Shown piece after piece: positions 10,402-20,062 of a stretch of 64,000 nt of DNA (its first letter is position 1; every line of letters begins with the position of its first letter). The notes under the pieces were generated by a model. It saw only the letters and a program-made list of their open reading frames with translations, searched no databases and was not told where the DNA came from. Source of the DNA: Pseudomonadota bacterium (lineage in GTDB: Bacteria; Pseudomonadota; Alphaproteobacteria; UBA2136; UBA6156); assembly GCA_016125035.1 (NCBI GenBank), contig WGMN01000008.1:39750-103749 (forward strand). The letters run 5' to 3'. Both the position numbers and the translations under genes were made by a program.

Positions 10402-11382
10402 ATGAACAGCCCAAGCTTCTGGTGGCTCCCCAACTCAACCTTGCCTGCCCGGCTTCTTCAGCCATTATCATTTATTTACAAATATTTAGCCTCACTCCAC
10501 GGCCAACTCCGCGCCGCCCGCGCCTATTACGCCAGCGTGCCGGTCATTTCGGTTGGCAATCTCACTCTCGGCGGCGCCGGCAAAACCCCGGTAACTATCT
10601 GGTTGGCCGAGCATTTTTCCAGCGAGGGCCACCAGGTCGCCATCGTCAGCCGCGGCTACGGCGGCACAGAAACCGACCAACCCCTGCAAGTCAATCCTGC
10701 CCAGCACACCGCCGCCCAGGTTGGCGACGAACCCCTTGAAATGGCACACCGTTTTACCTCCCAACCGGTCATGGTATGGGTCGGCAAAAACCGCCCGGCG
10801 GCGGTCAAACGCGCCGAGCAAGCCGGCGCCACCCTCATCCTGCTCGACGACGGCTTCCAACGCCGCGATATCTCACGCCAAATCAATATCTTGGTCATCA
10901 ACGGCGCCAACCCCTTCGGCAACGGCCTGCCGCTTCCCGCCGGGCCTTTGCGGGAAGACCTCTCCGCCGCGCGCCGCGCCTCCTTCGCCATCGTCCTCAA
11001 CGAACCTTCAAATAAAATCAACACCTTCTACGGGGTAGAGGCCTACCGCCTCAGCATCACCCCCACCCCGCAAAGCCTTGCCGCGCTCAAAGGCCCGCTG
11101 TTGGCTTTCGCCGGCATCGCCCACCCGCAAAAATTCTTTAAAACCCTTAAAGACCAAAATCTTAACGTGCTTGAAACCCACCCCTACCCAGACCATCACC
11201 GCTACACCCGCTCACAACTGGCCTTCCTCCATGCCCGCGCACAAAGCCTGGGCGCCAGCCTGGTCACCACCGCCAAAGACGCCACCAAGCTGCCACGCCA
11301 CTTCGCCCACGTCCTCACCACCACCCTTACGGGCGAGGATACCCACAACATCATCGAAGAGCTCAACCTGCGCCTGCGCTGA
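10402..11382 (+). CDS. lpxK: tetraacyldisaccharide 4'-kinase
   Basis: VISVGNLTLGGAGKTPVTIWLAEH...SRGYGG...VGDEPLEMA...LLDDGFQ; start taken at ATG 10402. Confidence 0.95.
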   Translation: MNSPSFWWLPNSTLPARLLQPLSFIYKYLASLHGQLRAARAYYASVPVISVGNLTLGGAGKTPVTIWLAEHFSSEGHQVAIVSRGYGGTETDQPLQVNPAQHTAAQVGDEPLEMAHRFTSQPVMVWVGKNRPAAVKRAEQAGATLILLDDGFQRRDISRQINILVINGANPFGNGLPLPAGPLREDLSAARRASFAIVLNEPSNKINTFYGVEAYRLSITPTPQSLAALKGPLLAFAGIAHPQKFFKTLKDQNLNVLETHPYPDHHRYTRSQLAFLHARAQSLGASLVTTAKDATKLPRHFAHVLTTTLTGEDTHNIIEELNLRLR

Positions 11383-11389
11383 AGAAAAA

Positions 11390-11514
11390 GGGCTTAACGA
11401 GCCGAGGTGATTTTTACGTTTTTCCGCAGGTCCGAGCACCGCAAGTGTACAAACTACGTACATGCGGAGCGCAGGGCCAAGGAAAACGTAAAAAGCACCC
11501 GGCCCGTTAAGCCC
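11390..11514. repeat. long-hairpin element, copy A
   Basis: GGGCTTAACG...CGTTAAGCCC outer arms, TTTTACGTTTTTCC/GGAAAACGTAAAA, GAGCACCGCAAGTGTAC..GTACATGCGGAGCGC inner arms. Confidence 0.85.
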
Positions 11515-11939
11515 TAAGTGTTGTGCCCGCCAGACATACTGTGCCAGAAGTAATGCATCACCCTGTCCAGCCCAAACAACAGCACCCCCAGCACCACTCC
11601 GCCAATGCAATACAGCAGCGGCCCGCCCCCCAGGTACACCCCCATGCCGTAAGCGGTCACGTAGGGCCACATCTTGCCCAGCGCCATGCCCAGCCCCAGC
11701 GTAATGCCCAGGCGGCAACCGTCTAAAAAGCCACCGGCGGCCACACCAAACAGCATGCCGCCGCACAGGTGCATCACCGCCCAAAAGGCCGGCACAATCA
11801 GCACCGCAATCAGCACGGCGTAATACACCCCCTCACCCACGGCGTGCCACTGCTGGCCGCCACGGGCATAAAAGTTGGCGGTCACGGCCATTACCAGCAA
11901 CGCCACAACAGCTTGGAAAATGCGGCGGATCGTGGTCAT
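11514..11939 (-). CDS. hypothetical small membrane protein
   Basis: ORF with several TM segments; stop overlaps end of hairpin element A. Confidence 0.65.
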   Translation of the reverse strand: MTTIRRIFQAVVALLVMAVTANFYARGGQQWHAVGEGVYYAVLIAVLIVPAFWAVMHLCGGMLFGVAAGGFLDGCRLGITLGLGMALGKMWPYVTAYGMGVYLGGGPLLYCIGGVVLGVLLFGLDRVMHYFWHSMSGGHNT

Positions 11940-11942
11940 GCG

Positions 11943-12791
11943 CTACTCCTCACCATGCACCGCGCCCTGTGGCGGTGCCTTCACCCACAAGATAGGGTCA
12001 ATCGGGTGGTTTTGCCAATACATTCCCCAATGCAGGTGGGGGCCGGTGCTGCGCCCGGTGGTGCCCACCCGCCCAATCACCTGCCCGGCGACCACCTTGT
12101 CACCCACTTTCACGTTCATCTTGGCAAGGTGCGCGTACACACTGGTCACCCCGGCCCCATGGTCCAGCATCAGCAGGTTGCCGGTCAAAAAGGTCATCCG
12201 CGCCAGCCGCACCACTCCAGCGGCGGGGGCACGCACCTCGGTGCCACGCGGGGCCGCCAGGTCATGGCCGCGGTGCCAGCTGTGCTCCTCGCCGTTGTAG
12301 GTGCGGCGGCTACCAAATACCCCGCTGGTTACCCCCCCTTTCACCGGCAGCAGAAACGGCTTGGCAAAGTCGCCATACTGTTTCTCGTCGTGTCTCTCCG
12401 CCACCACCCGCGCCGCGCCGATCGCCTTGTTGTCGGCAGCGATCATCGCTATCTCTTTCTTATCCGGCTGCACGGTACGGGGCGGAACACCCACCACGTT
12501 CTGCGTCACATATTCACGCGGCTTCACTTCCAGCAACACCTTGCGGCAATCCTTGCCCACACAAAGCCGCAAGGTGTTGTGTTCCTGCTGCTCACGGTCA
12601 AAACCCACCACAAAAATGCCATCATCCCCCACCGCTACCTTCTCGTCGTTAAAGCGCACCTGCGTGCCACCGGGCACCTTGGCGATGTAAAACCCGGCCT
12701 GCTCCAAATTCTCACGCAACACCTGCGGTGCCTGCACTTCCGCATGCACCACACCTGCCAGCAGCAATGCCACCGTCACCATGTATTTCAT
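11943..12791 (-). CDS. M23 family metallopeptidase (LytM)
   Basis: HRGHDLAAPRGTEVRAPAAGVV...DHGAGVTSVYAHLAKMNVKVGDKV...GPHLHWGMY. Confidence 0.92.
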   Translation of the reverse strand: MKYMVTVALLLAGVVHAEVQAPQVLRENLEQAGFYIAKVPGGTQVRFNDEKVAVGDDGIFVVGFDREQQEHNTLRLCVGKDCRKVLLEVKPREYVTQNVVGVPPRTVQPDKKEIAMIAADNKAIGAARVVAERHDEKQYGDFAKPFLLPVKGGVTSGVFGSRRTYNGEEHSWHRGHDLAAPRGTEVRAPAAGVVRLARMTFLTGNLLMLDHGAGVTSVYAHLAKMNVKVGDKVVAGQVIGRVGTTGRSTGPHLHWGMYWQNHPIDPILWVKAPPQGAVHGEE

Positions 12792-14014
12792 CGCAACTCC
12801 GCCTCCCTTTCTCCGTCTTTAAAATGCACCGTCACCGCCCCGGCCTTGGCCGTGGCGCTGCGCACCGTCTCCGCCCCACGGGTCAGGTACACAAACCCTT
12901 TGTCCAGCGGCATCATCGGGTTATGCGCCCGCAATACACGCTCCACACCGTCCAGCTTCTCACGCGCCTGGCGCAACCGCTGCGGGCCCAAATAGCCTAC
13001 CCGTTCCGCCAACCCTCCCAACCGTTCGTGCGCCTGCAACAGCAAGCGCCGCGGCTCGGGCAACAACCTTGCCAGCATGCTCAAACGCTCTTGGTGGCCA
13101 TCCAGAAGCTCTTCCATCATCTGCGCCAGCCGCCGCTGCGTATGGGCCAGCCCAAACAGCACATCATCACGCACCGGCACCACCAGTTCCGCCGCCGCAC
13201 TGGGGGTGGGCGCACGCACATCCGCCGCCAGGTCGCACAACGTCACATCCGGCTCATGCCCCACGCCCGAGATCACCGGAATATCACTCTCCGCCACCGC
13301 CCGCACCAACACTTCGGCATTAAACGCCATCAGGTCCTCCAGGCTGCCGCCGCCACGCGCCACAATCAGCACATCCGGCCGCTGCTCGCCACGCATGCGG
13401 TTAAAACCCTGCACCGCCGCCGCCACTTCCGCCGCCGCAGTGGCCCCCTGCACCGCCACCGGCCACAGGCTCACGTTGCGCGGGCAACGGTCTTCCAGCC
13501 GGTGCAGCATGTCACTAATCACCGCCCCGGTGGCACTGGTGATGATCCCGATCCGCCGCGGTAAAAACGGCAGCGGCTTTTTGCGCCCCGCATCAAACAA
13601 ACCTTCCGCCGCCAGCTTTTTCTTCAAGGCCTCCAGCTGCTGCATCAACGCTCCCAGCCCGGCGGGCTCCATGCGCTCGATCATCAACTGGTAGGTGCTG
13701 CGCTGCGGGTAACTGGTCAACTTGCCGGTGGCCACCACCAACGTGCCCGGCGGCGGCACCTCCACCCAGCGCGCCACCGTGCTGCGCCAGGCCACGCCGT
13801 TCAACACGGCATTCTCATCCTTCAAATCACAATACAAATGCCCGCTGGCCGGTATCTTCACCGCGCTCAGCTCCCCTTGCACCACCACCCGGGCAAAGTT
13901 GCCTTCCAACTGCCCCTTCACTGCGGCGGCCAGCTCGCTCACCGTCAGCACCGCGGTCTTGGGCCGCGCCGGCGCGGTGTCTTCCACCACGTCAAACAGC
14001 GGCCCGCTGGCCAT
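12788..14014 (-). CDS. xseA: exodeoxyribonuclease VII large subunit
   Basis: VQGELSAVKIPASGHLYCDLKDENA...RIGIITSATGAVISDM...VARGGGSLEDLMAFN. Confidence 0.95.
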   Translation of the reverse strand: MASGPLFDVVEDTAPARPKTAVLTVSELAAAVKGQLEGNFARVVVQGELSAVKIPASGHLYCDLKDENAVLNGVAWRSTVARWVEVPPPGTLVVATGKLTSYPQRSTYQLMIERMEPAGLGALMQQLEALKKKLAAEGLFDAGRKKPLPFLPRRIGIITSATGAVISDMLHRLEDRCPRNVSLWPVAVQGATAAAEVAAAVQGFNRMRGEQRPDVLIVARGGGSLEDLMAFNAEVLVRAVAESDIPVISGVGHEPDVTLCDLAADVRAPTPSAAAELVVPVRDDVLFGLAHTQRRLAQMMEELLDGHQERLSMLARLLPEPRRLLLQAHERLGGLAERVGYLGPQRLRQAREKLDGVERVLRAHNPMMPLDKGFVYLTRGAETVRSATAKAGAVTVHFKDGEREAELR

Positions 14015-14015
14015 G

Positions 14016-15344
14016 CTACTTGGCCTCCAGCGCGGGCCCGTTGCCTACCACCACCAGCACCATCTTGTCCGGGTGCAACAGGCGCTTGGCCACGCGCAGG
14101 GTGTCCTCGCGCTTCACCGCGGCAATGCGCTTGGGCCACTCTTGCATGTAATCCATGCCCAGCCCTTCGCTTTGCATCAGCGTCAACATCGCCAGCAACT
14201 TGGCATTGCTGTCCAGCCGCAGGGGGAATGAGCCAATCAAATACGCCTTGGCATCATTAAACTCTTCCTCCGTCACTTCCTTCTCACGCATGCCGTTCAA
14301 ATGCTTGCGCACCAGCTCCAGCGCTTTTTCCACCTTGGTGTTGTCGCTGGCCAGGCTCACATAAAACATCGAGCCCTTGGGCAAGGGAGAGTTCACACTG
14401 CGCACGTCATACACCAAACCATGCACCTCGCGCACATCCAGCCCCAACCGGCTGGTCAGCACACCACCCCCCAAAATCTCGTTCATCACCAGCAACGGGT
14501 AGTAGTCCGGGTCTTCGCGGGTCAGCCCCAACTGGCCCATCAGCACGGTGCCCTGCGGCACATCCATCTTGGCGGTCTGCACCACCGCTTTTACCGGCTT
14601 GGGCTCGTCCTTCACCGCGTTGCGCAGCGTGCCTTCAGGCAGGCCGGCCAAAGCTTTGTCCAACAAACCGGCCAACGTGGCGGCATCAATATCCCCCACA
14701 ACCGAAATCACCATGTTCTGCTTCGTCAACTGCGTATCATGCCAGGCCTTGGCATCAGCGGCGGTCAACGCACCCACCGTCTTCAAGGTGCCCTCACCGC
14801 TGTTGGCGTAGGGGTGGTCGCCATACACCAGCGGGCGGAATTTCCGCCACGCCACCACACTGGGCTCTTCATCACCACGGCGGATCCCCGCCAGCAACGC
14901 ATCGCGTATGCGCGCCACCGCCTCATCCTCAAAGCGCGGCTGGCGTATCGCCATCCCCAGCAACTCAAAGGCACGCTCCTTGTGCTCGCTCAAGGTCATC
15001 AGGTTCACGTCCAGGTCCACGCTGCTGGCGCTGCCGCTCAGCCTTGCGCCAATCTTTTCCAACTCATCGCGGTATTCCTTCGCCGCATACGGCCCTGCCC
15101 CTTCGTCCAGCAAACTGGCGGTAAAGGTGGCCACCCCTTCCTTGTCCTTGGGCTCAAAGGCGGCCCCGGCCCTAAAGCTTATCTCTACAGAGATCATCGG
15201 TGCGGCATGGTTCTCAATCAACCACGCATGATACCCCCCTTGGGTTACCACATCCTGGATTTTCCCCTCATCGGCCATAGCGTTCACACTGTATCCCCCT
15301 GTTAAAATTGCTGCTATTGCCAGCCACACTCTGTGCAGAATCAT
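14016..15344 (-). CDS. M16 family peptidase-like protein (secreted)
   Basis: YHAWLIENHAAPMISVEISFRAGAAFEPKDKEGVATFTASLLDEGAG; signal peptide from Met at 15344. Confidence 0.88.
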   Translation of the reverse strand: MILHRVWLAIAAILTGGYSVNAMADEGKIQDVVTQGGYHAWLIENHAAPMISVEISFRAGAAFEPKDKEGVATFTASLLDEGAGPYAAKEYRDELEKIGARLSGSASSVDLDVNLMTLSEHKERAFELLGMAIRQPRFEDEAVARIRDALLAGIRRGDEEPSVVAWRKFRPLVYGDHPYANSGEGTLKTVGALTAADAKAWHDTQLTKQNMVISVVGDIDAATLAGLLDKALAGLPEGTLRNAVKDEPKPVKAVVQTAKMDVPQGTVLMGQLGLTREDPDYYPLLVMNEILGGGVLTSRLGLDVREVHGLVYDVRSVNSPLPKGSMFYVSLASDNTKVEKALELVRKHLNGMREKEVTEEEFNDAKAYLIGSFPLRLDSNAKLLAMLTLMQSEGLGMDYMQEWPKRIAAVKREDTLRVAKRLLHPDKMVLVVVGNGPALEAK

Positions 15345-15390
15345 AGACAAGCCCCTTCCTGCGGCGCATCCTAGCCCAAACGAGAGAAGC

Positions 15391-15996
15391 ATGAAACTCA
15401 GTTTCGCCGAGCGTATGTTCGTCAACAGCCCAATCCGTGGGCTCAGCCTGCGTTTTGTCGAGCCCAGAATTTTCGACAACCTGGCCCCCTTCCCGCGCGG
15501 CGCCCACGTGCTGGATTTAGGCTGCGGCAACGGCACCGGCCTGGTGGCACTGGCGCGCAACCACGCCCCCGCCAGCCTCACGGGGATAGACGAAGACCCC
15601 GCCCAAATCGCCCTGGCCCGCACCCGGCTTGAAAAATCCGGCGTCACCGCCCGCCTGATCGAAGCCAATGCGGAAAAAATAACCCTCCCCGCCCACACTT
15701 ACGATGTCATCACCTGCACCGGCTGCCTGCACCACGTGCCCAAATGGAAGTCTGCCCTGGCGGAAGTCGCGCGCCTGCTGCGCCACGGCGGCCTGCTTTA
15801 TATGTTCGAGATCTATCCCCCCCTCACCGCCTTCATCAGCCTGTTCGCCGCCCACCCCAAAAACAGCTTCACCCACAAAAGCCTGGTGGAAGAACTGCCG
15901 CGCCACGGCCTCACCATCCTCGGCCAGCGCAACCTGTTCAACCTGGCGGGCTTTGTGGTGGCGCGCCGCACCGGCAACTCTAATCTTTACGATTAA
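15391..15996 (+). CDS. class I SAM-dependent methyltransferase
   Basis: HVLDLGCGNGTGLVALARNHAPASLTGIDEDP. Confidence 0.9.
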   Translation: MKLSFAERMFVNSPIRGLSLRFVEPRIFDNLAPFPRGAHVLDLGCGNGTGLVALARNHAPASLTGIDEDPAQIALARTRLEKSGVTARLIEANAEKITLPAHTYDVITCTGCLHHVPKWKSALAEVARLLRHGGLLYMFEIYPPLTAFISLFAAHPKNSFTHKSLVEELPRHGLTILGQRNLFNLAGFVVARRTGNSNLYD

Positions 15997-16881
15997 TCAA
16001 CCGGTCGCCACCGCCACCGCAATAGCCCCCGCCAGCAAGGCAATCCCCGCCCACCAGTTGTTGCGCTCACCGCGCTGCCACCAGCCCAGCACCGCCAGCC
16101 ACAAGGCCGAGAGCATCGTAATCGCCGCCACATAACCCGGGTTGGGAGAAAGCGCGATGGCCATCAGCATCACCACCAGCCCACTCAGCAGAATCGCCCC
16201 GAACAACACACTTTTCAGCAACTCCTGCCGGGTGAATGAAAACCCCTTGCGCCCGCCCATCGCCACCGCAAAGGCCGAGCCCGCGGTGCTGCTCACCGCC
16301 AGATAAGCCACCGTGTGCCCCGCCACCAACGCCAACCCGGCCAGGGCATCCGGCTCGCTCAGGGCTTCCTTGGCCACCACATCACCCACAGCGTAAAGCG
16401 CGGCCACCGGCACCATCGCCAACAGGGCCACCCAGCTGGCATCCACCCGGCGGATAAACATCAACGCCCCGCCGCACAAACCAAACCCCGCCGTCAGCAT
16501 CCCGGCGCGCCACGGCTCGCTCAGCAGCGGCAACAACGTCTGCGGCTCAAACAACGCCCACAGGGTAAAACCCATCAGCATTTTCATCGGCACGTAAAGC
16601 GCGGTCAAACGGCCACCATGCCTGGCGGCGGCGTTAAACAGCAAGGTGTCGGTGTAGGCCAGCAACACACCCATGCCCGCCGCCACCACATAAAACATCA
16701 CTTCCTGCGGCCACGGCCACACCAGCAAACTCAATAGCGCCAACGGCCACACACCCCCCACGCGCAACACCACCAGCTTACGCCCATCCACCTGGGCCCA
16801 CTGGTTGTAACCAATAATCACCGCGCCGCAAAAGCTGAAGCCGAACGCCAGCAGCACCCACAGGGGCAACGCGCCGGTCAT
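15997..16881 (-). CDS. EamA/DMT-like membrane transporter
   Basis: ~10 TM helices; paralogue of the adjacent upstream gene. Confidence 0.7.
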   Translation of the reverse strand: MTGALPLWVLLAFGFSFCGAVIIGYNQWAQVDGRKLVVLRVGGVWPLALLSLLVWPWPQEVMFYVVAAGMGVLLAYTDTLLFNAAARHGGRLTALYVPMKMLMGFTLWALFEPQTLLPLLSEPWRAGMLTAGFGLCGGALMFIRRVDASWVALLAMVPVAALYAVGDVVAKEALSEPDALAGLALVAGHTVAYLAVSSTAGSAFAVAMGGRKGFSFTRQELLKSVLFGAILLSGLVVMLMAIALSPNPGYVAAITMLSALWLAVLGWWQRGERNNWWAGIALLAGAIAVAVATG

Positions 16882-17747
16882 GCGGCCAGCACCATCAAAA
16901 TAATCGCCACACCAACAACCACCGTCCCCGCCAGCGGGCTGGCGTCATCCTTCACCCCCGCCAGCTTGTGGTAGGCCAGCAACCACACCGGCGCCAGCAG
17001 GGCCAGCATGCTCACGTAGGCCGGGCTGGGCCCCAGCACCAGCGCGGTAAAAAACAACACCTGGTTCAAGGTCGATCCAAACGCCGCCCAACCCGCCGCA
17101 CGCATCAGGCTGGGCGTTACCAGCGGCAACTCACGCTTGGGCCGCCACGGCAGCAACATGGCCGAAAAACTGGCGCTGGAAAGGCTCACCATAAACAGGT
17201 AGATCACCAACTGGTCACTCAGCAGGTCGCGGTTCACCACCAATCGCGCCATAATGTCCCCGGCGCCATAAAGCACCACAATCGGCAACACCGCCTTCAG
17301 GCTGCTCCAGCTCACGTCATGCCTGCGGAAGGAAAGCAGCGCCACCATCATCGTCACCATACACACCGCAATGCCAAAAATCTTCAACGGCTGCGTCATC
17401 AAATGCTCGCGCGCATGGGCAGAAAGCACAAACCACACCGCAAACACCGCCATCGCTTTCAGCGGCATGTGCAGCACCGCCACGCGGCCGTTGTGTTTTT
17501 GCGCCAGGTCCTGGGTGATGGTAAACCCCACGATCATCGCCGCTCCGCCAAAAATCGCTGCGATGTAAAACATCGGCTCGCCCGGCCAATTCTGCAGCAG
17601 CGCCAACGGCAGCCAGAATATGGCCGAGAGCATCATGCGCCACATATTCAGGCGGAAGCCCTCCTGCCCGGCCCTGCGGTTCATCTCCACATTCTGGGCG
17701 GTCATTATGCTGCTGCCCAGCGCGGCCAACACCCACAATGCACCCAT
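16878..17747 (-). CDS. EamA/DMT-like membrane transporter (tandem paralogue)
   Basis: ~10 TM helices; 4-nt overlap with next gene. Confidence 0.7.
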   Translation of the reverse strand: MGALWVLAALGSSIMTAQNVEMNRRAGQEGFRLNMWRMMLSAIFWLPLALLQNWPGEPMFYIAAIFGGAAMIVGFTITQDLAQKHNGRVAVLHMPLKAMAVFAVWFVLSAHAREHLMTQPLKIFGIAVCMVTMMVALLSFRRHDVSWSSLKAVLPIVVLYGAGDIMARLVVNRDLLSDQLVIYLFMVSLSSASFSAMLLPWRPKRELPLVTPSLMRAAGWAAFGSTLNQVLFFTALVLGPSPAYVSMLALLAPVWLLAYHKLAGVKDDASPLAGTVVVGVAIILMVLAA

Positions 17748-17758
17748 GGCTGCGGCTC

Positions 17759-19132
17759 CTAGTTGTCTTTGGTCGGTTGCAACGTCCCCAGTTGGGCAGG
17801 CTTGCCCACCAGCACCGCCAGGGTGCTGGCTTCGCTCTTTAAGTATTTCTTCGCCACCGCCTGCACATCCGCCGTGGTCAGGGTGCGCAGTTCGCCCTGC
17901 CAGTCGTCAAAGTGCTTCACATCTCCGCCGGCGGTCACCCACACACCCAGCCGGTACATGGTGTTGAACACATCGTCGCGGCCGTAAATTTCATCGGCCA
18001 GCAAGGTGGTCTTGGCCTTGTCCAGCTCAGCCTGGGTCACGCCGTGGTCCACCACGTCCTGCAACACCTGCCACACCACCGGGCCGATCTTGTCGGCGGT
18101 CACACCATCCTTGGGCTGCACGCTCACGTCCCAGGTGGTCTCCCCTACCCTAATGGCGTCGTACCCGGCACTGGCATCATCGGCCAAACCGTCCTTCACC
18201 ACCAACCGCTGGTAAAGGCGCGCACTGTCGCTGCCGCCCACAATCTCCGCCAATGCCCACAACGCGGTGGCCTCACCCTTGGCCGGCTTGGCGTCGGCCA
18301 CACCGTGGAAGCGGCTCGGCGCCCTGAACAACACTTCCCACAGCGGCACCTTCACCTGCGCATCCACCGCAATATAGCTCAGCGCTTCCTTGCGCACCGG
18401 CTCCACCGGGCTCTTGCGCGCGGGCACATCGGCGGGCTTCACCGCGCCGTAATATTTCTCCGCCAGCGGCCTGGCCTGGTCGGCGGTAATGTCGCCCACC
18501 ATAATCAAGGTGGCATTATTGGGGGCGTAATGGTGGTGGTACCAATCCAGCGCGTCATTCACCGTGTAACCGGCAATGTCCTGGCGCCAGCCGATGATCG
18601 GGTGCCCATAAGTATGGTGCGCATAGTGGCGGCGCATCACCTGTTCCATAAAGCGGTCGGCGGGGTTGCTGTCGGTGGTCAGCTTGCGCTCCTCGGCCAC
18701 CACCTTGCGCTCGGGCTGGAACACCGGGTCCGTCAGCGTCAAATGCGCCATGCGGTCACTTTCCAGGTCCATCATCACCGGCAGCTCCTGCACCGGCACC
18801 TTCTGGAAGTAGGCGGTAAAATCATAGCTGGTAAAAGCATTCTGCACGCCGCCCTTGCGCTGCACGATCTTGTCCATCTCGCCCGCCGGGTGGCGCGGCG
18901 TGCCCTTAAACATCAGATGCTCGGTCATGTGCGCCAGGCCGGTCTTGCCCGGCACTTCGTCCATCGCGCCCACGTTGTACCACACGCTGTGGGTCACCAC
19001 CGGCACGCGGTGGTCGGGCACCACCACCACATTCAACCCGTTATCCAGCTTAAATTGCTGTATCTCCATCGCCTGTCCCTCATTCATCATTAACATTGCG
19101 GCCAGCACGGCCACTGCCCCCAGGCGCCCCAT
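17759..19132 (-). CDS. M16 family zinc metallopeptidase
   Basis: KTGLAHMTEHLMFKGTPRHPAGEMDKIVQRKGGVQNAFTSYDFTAYFQ (HxxEH). Confidence 0.93.
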   Translation of the reverse strand: MGRLGAVAVLAAMLMMNEGQAMEIQQFKLDNGLNVVVVPDHRVPVVTHSVWYNVGAMDEVPGKTGLAHMTEHLMFKGTPRHPAGEMDKIVQRKGGVQNAFTSYDFTAYFQKVPVQELPVMMDLESDRMAHLTLTDPVFQPERKVVAEERKLTTDSNPADRFMEQVMRRHYAHHTYGHPIIGWRQDIAGYTVNDALDWYHHHYAPNNATLIMVGDITADQARPLAEKYYGAVKPADVPARKSPVEPVRKEALSYIAVDAQVKVPLWEVLFRAPSRFHGVADAKPAKGEATALWALAEIVGGSDSARLYQRLVVKDGLADDASAGYDAIRVGETTWDVSVQPKDGVTADKIGPVVWQVLQDVVDHGVTQAELDKAKTTLLADEIYGRDDVFNTMYRLGVWVTAGGDVKHFDDWQGELRTLTTADVQAVAKKYLKSEASTLAVLVGKPAQLGTLQPTKDN

Positions 19133-19135
19133 GGG

Positions 19136-19561
19136 CTATTCCTCGTCCTTGCCGAACCAGCGCTTAAACAAGCTTTTCTTCGGCTCCTCAGCTTTGGCGG
19201 CTGCGGCTTTATCCAGCTCTTCACGCACGTTGGGGTCGGCCACGGTGCCGGTCTGCTGCAGCAGCCACTGGTCGCCGGCGGGCACCTCCGCGGCGCTGCC
19301 GCTCACCGCCTGAGTGCCGGAAACTCCGGTTATCAACTCATGCGCTTCCATCGTCTGCTGGCGGTTCAGCATCGCCTCGTAATCACCTTTTCCGTCGCTG
19401 GGCGGGCGCAGCTGCATGTCGGGCGGCACCGCCAGGCTGGGGCCGTCAATCACCTGGGTTTCATCGGGCAAGGTGCGGCTCAGCAACGGCTTGCCGCCAC
19501 ATCCCGCCAGCGCGCTCATGGTTGTTAAGGCCGCCAATCCCAAAAGAATATTCGCCCGCAT
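19136..19561 (-). CDS. DUF3035-like lipoprotein
   Basis: LAGCGG lipobox; DETQVIDGPSLAVPPDMQLRPP pattern; next to lspA. Confidence 0.8.
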   Translation of the reverse strand: MRANILLGLAALTTMSALAGCGGKPLLSRTLPDETQVIDGPSLAVPPDMQLRPPSDGKGDYEAMLNRQQTMEAHELITGVSGTQAVSGSAAEVPAGDQWLLQQTGTVADPNVREELDKAAAAKAEEPKKSLFKRWFGKDEE

Positions 19562-19564
19562 GTC

Positions 19565-20062
19565 TTACCCCTTTTTGTTAAAAAACGCGTCGAGCAACAG
19601 TAAGCCCACACCCACCGTGATGCAAGCATCCGCCACATTGAAGGTATAGGGGAACCACCCCTTCGGGCTCGCCAGGATAAAATCCACCACCGCGCCATGC
19701 ACCACCCGGTCGGCCAGGTTGCCCAGCGCGCCGCCGATCACCAGCCCCAACCCTGCCTGGTGCCAACACCAGCCGCCTTTTTCTCCCAGCCAGTGGATAA
19801 ACCACCCGCTCGCCGCCACCGCCACCACCCCCAAAAGCAGCGGCGCATATGGCACACCATCCAGCATGCTAAAGCTCATCCCGCGGTTCCAGGCGAAGAT
19901 CAACCCAAAGTCACCCGCCGCGCCGTGCATAAACCACAGCGGCAGCCACCCCGCCGCCGCCGCATGCAACGCCAACGCCTTGCTGGCGGCATCAGCCAGC
20001 AACGCCACCGCCGCCACCCCCAAACCCGGCAAACGCCGCCGCACATAACCTTGCTTTTTCAT
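19565..20062 (-). CDS. lspA: lipoprotein signal peptidase
   Basis: FAWNRGMSFSML ... GGALGNLADRVVHGAVVDFI; start taken at Met 20062. Confidence 0.92.
   Translation of the reverse strand: MKKQGYVRRRLPGLGVAAVALLADAASKALALHAAAAGWLPLWFMHGAAGDFGLIFAWNRGMSFSMLDGVPYAPLLLGVVAVAASGWFIHWLGEKGGWCWHQAGLGLVIGGALGNLADRVVHGAVVDFILASPKGWFPYTFNVADACITVGVGLLLLDAFFNKKG

Noticed and set aside
15997-17747. Tandem EamA genes as a mobile cassette
   Set aside because: No integrase, transposase, terminal repeats or composition shift visible at the edges.
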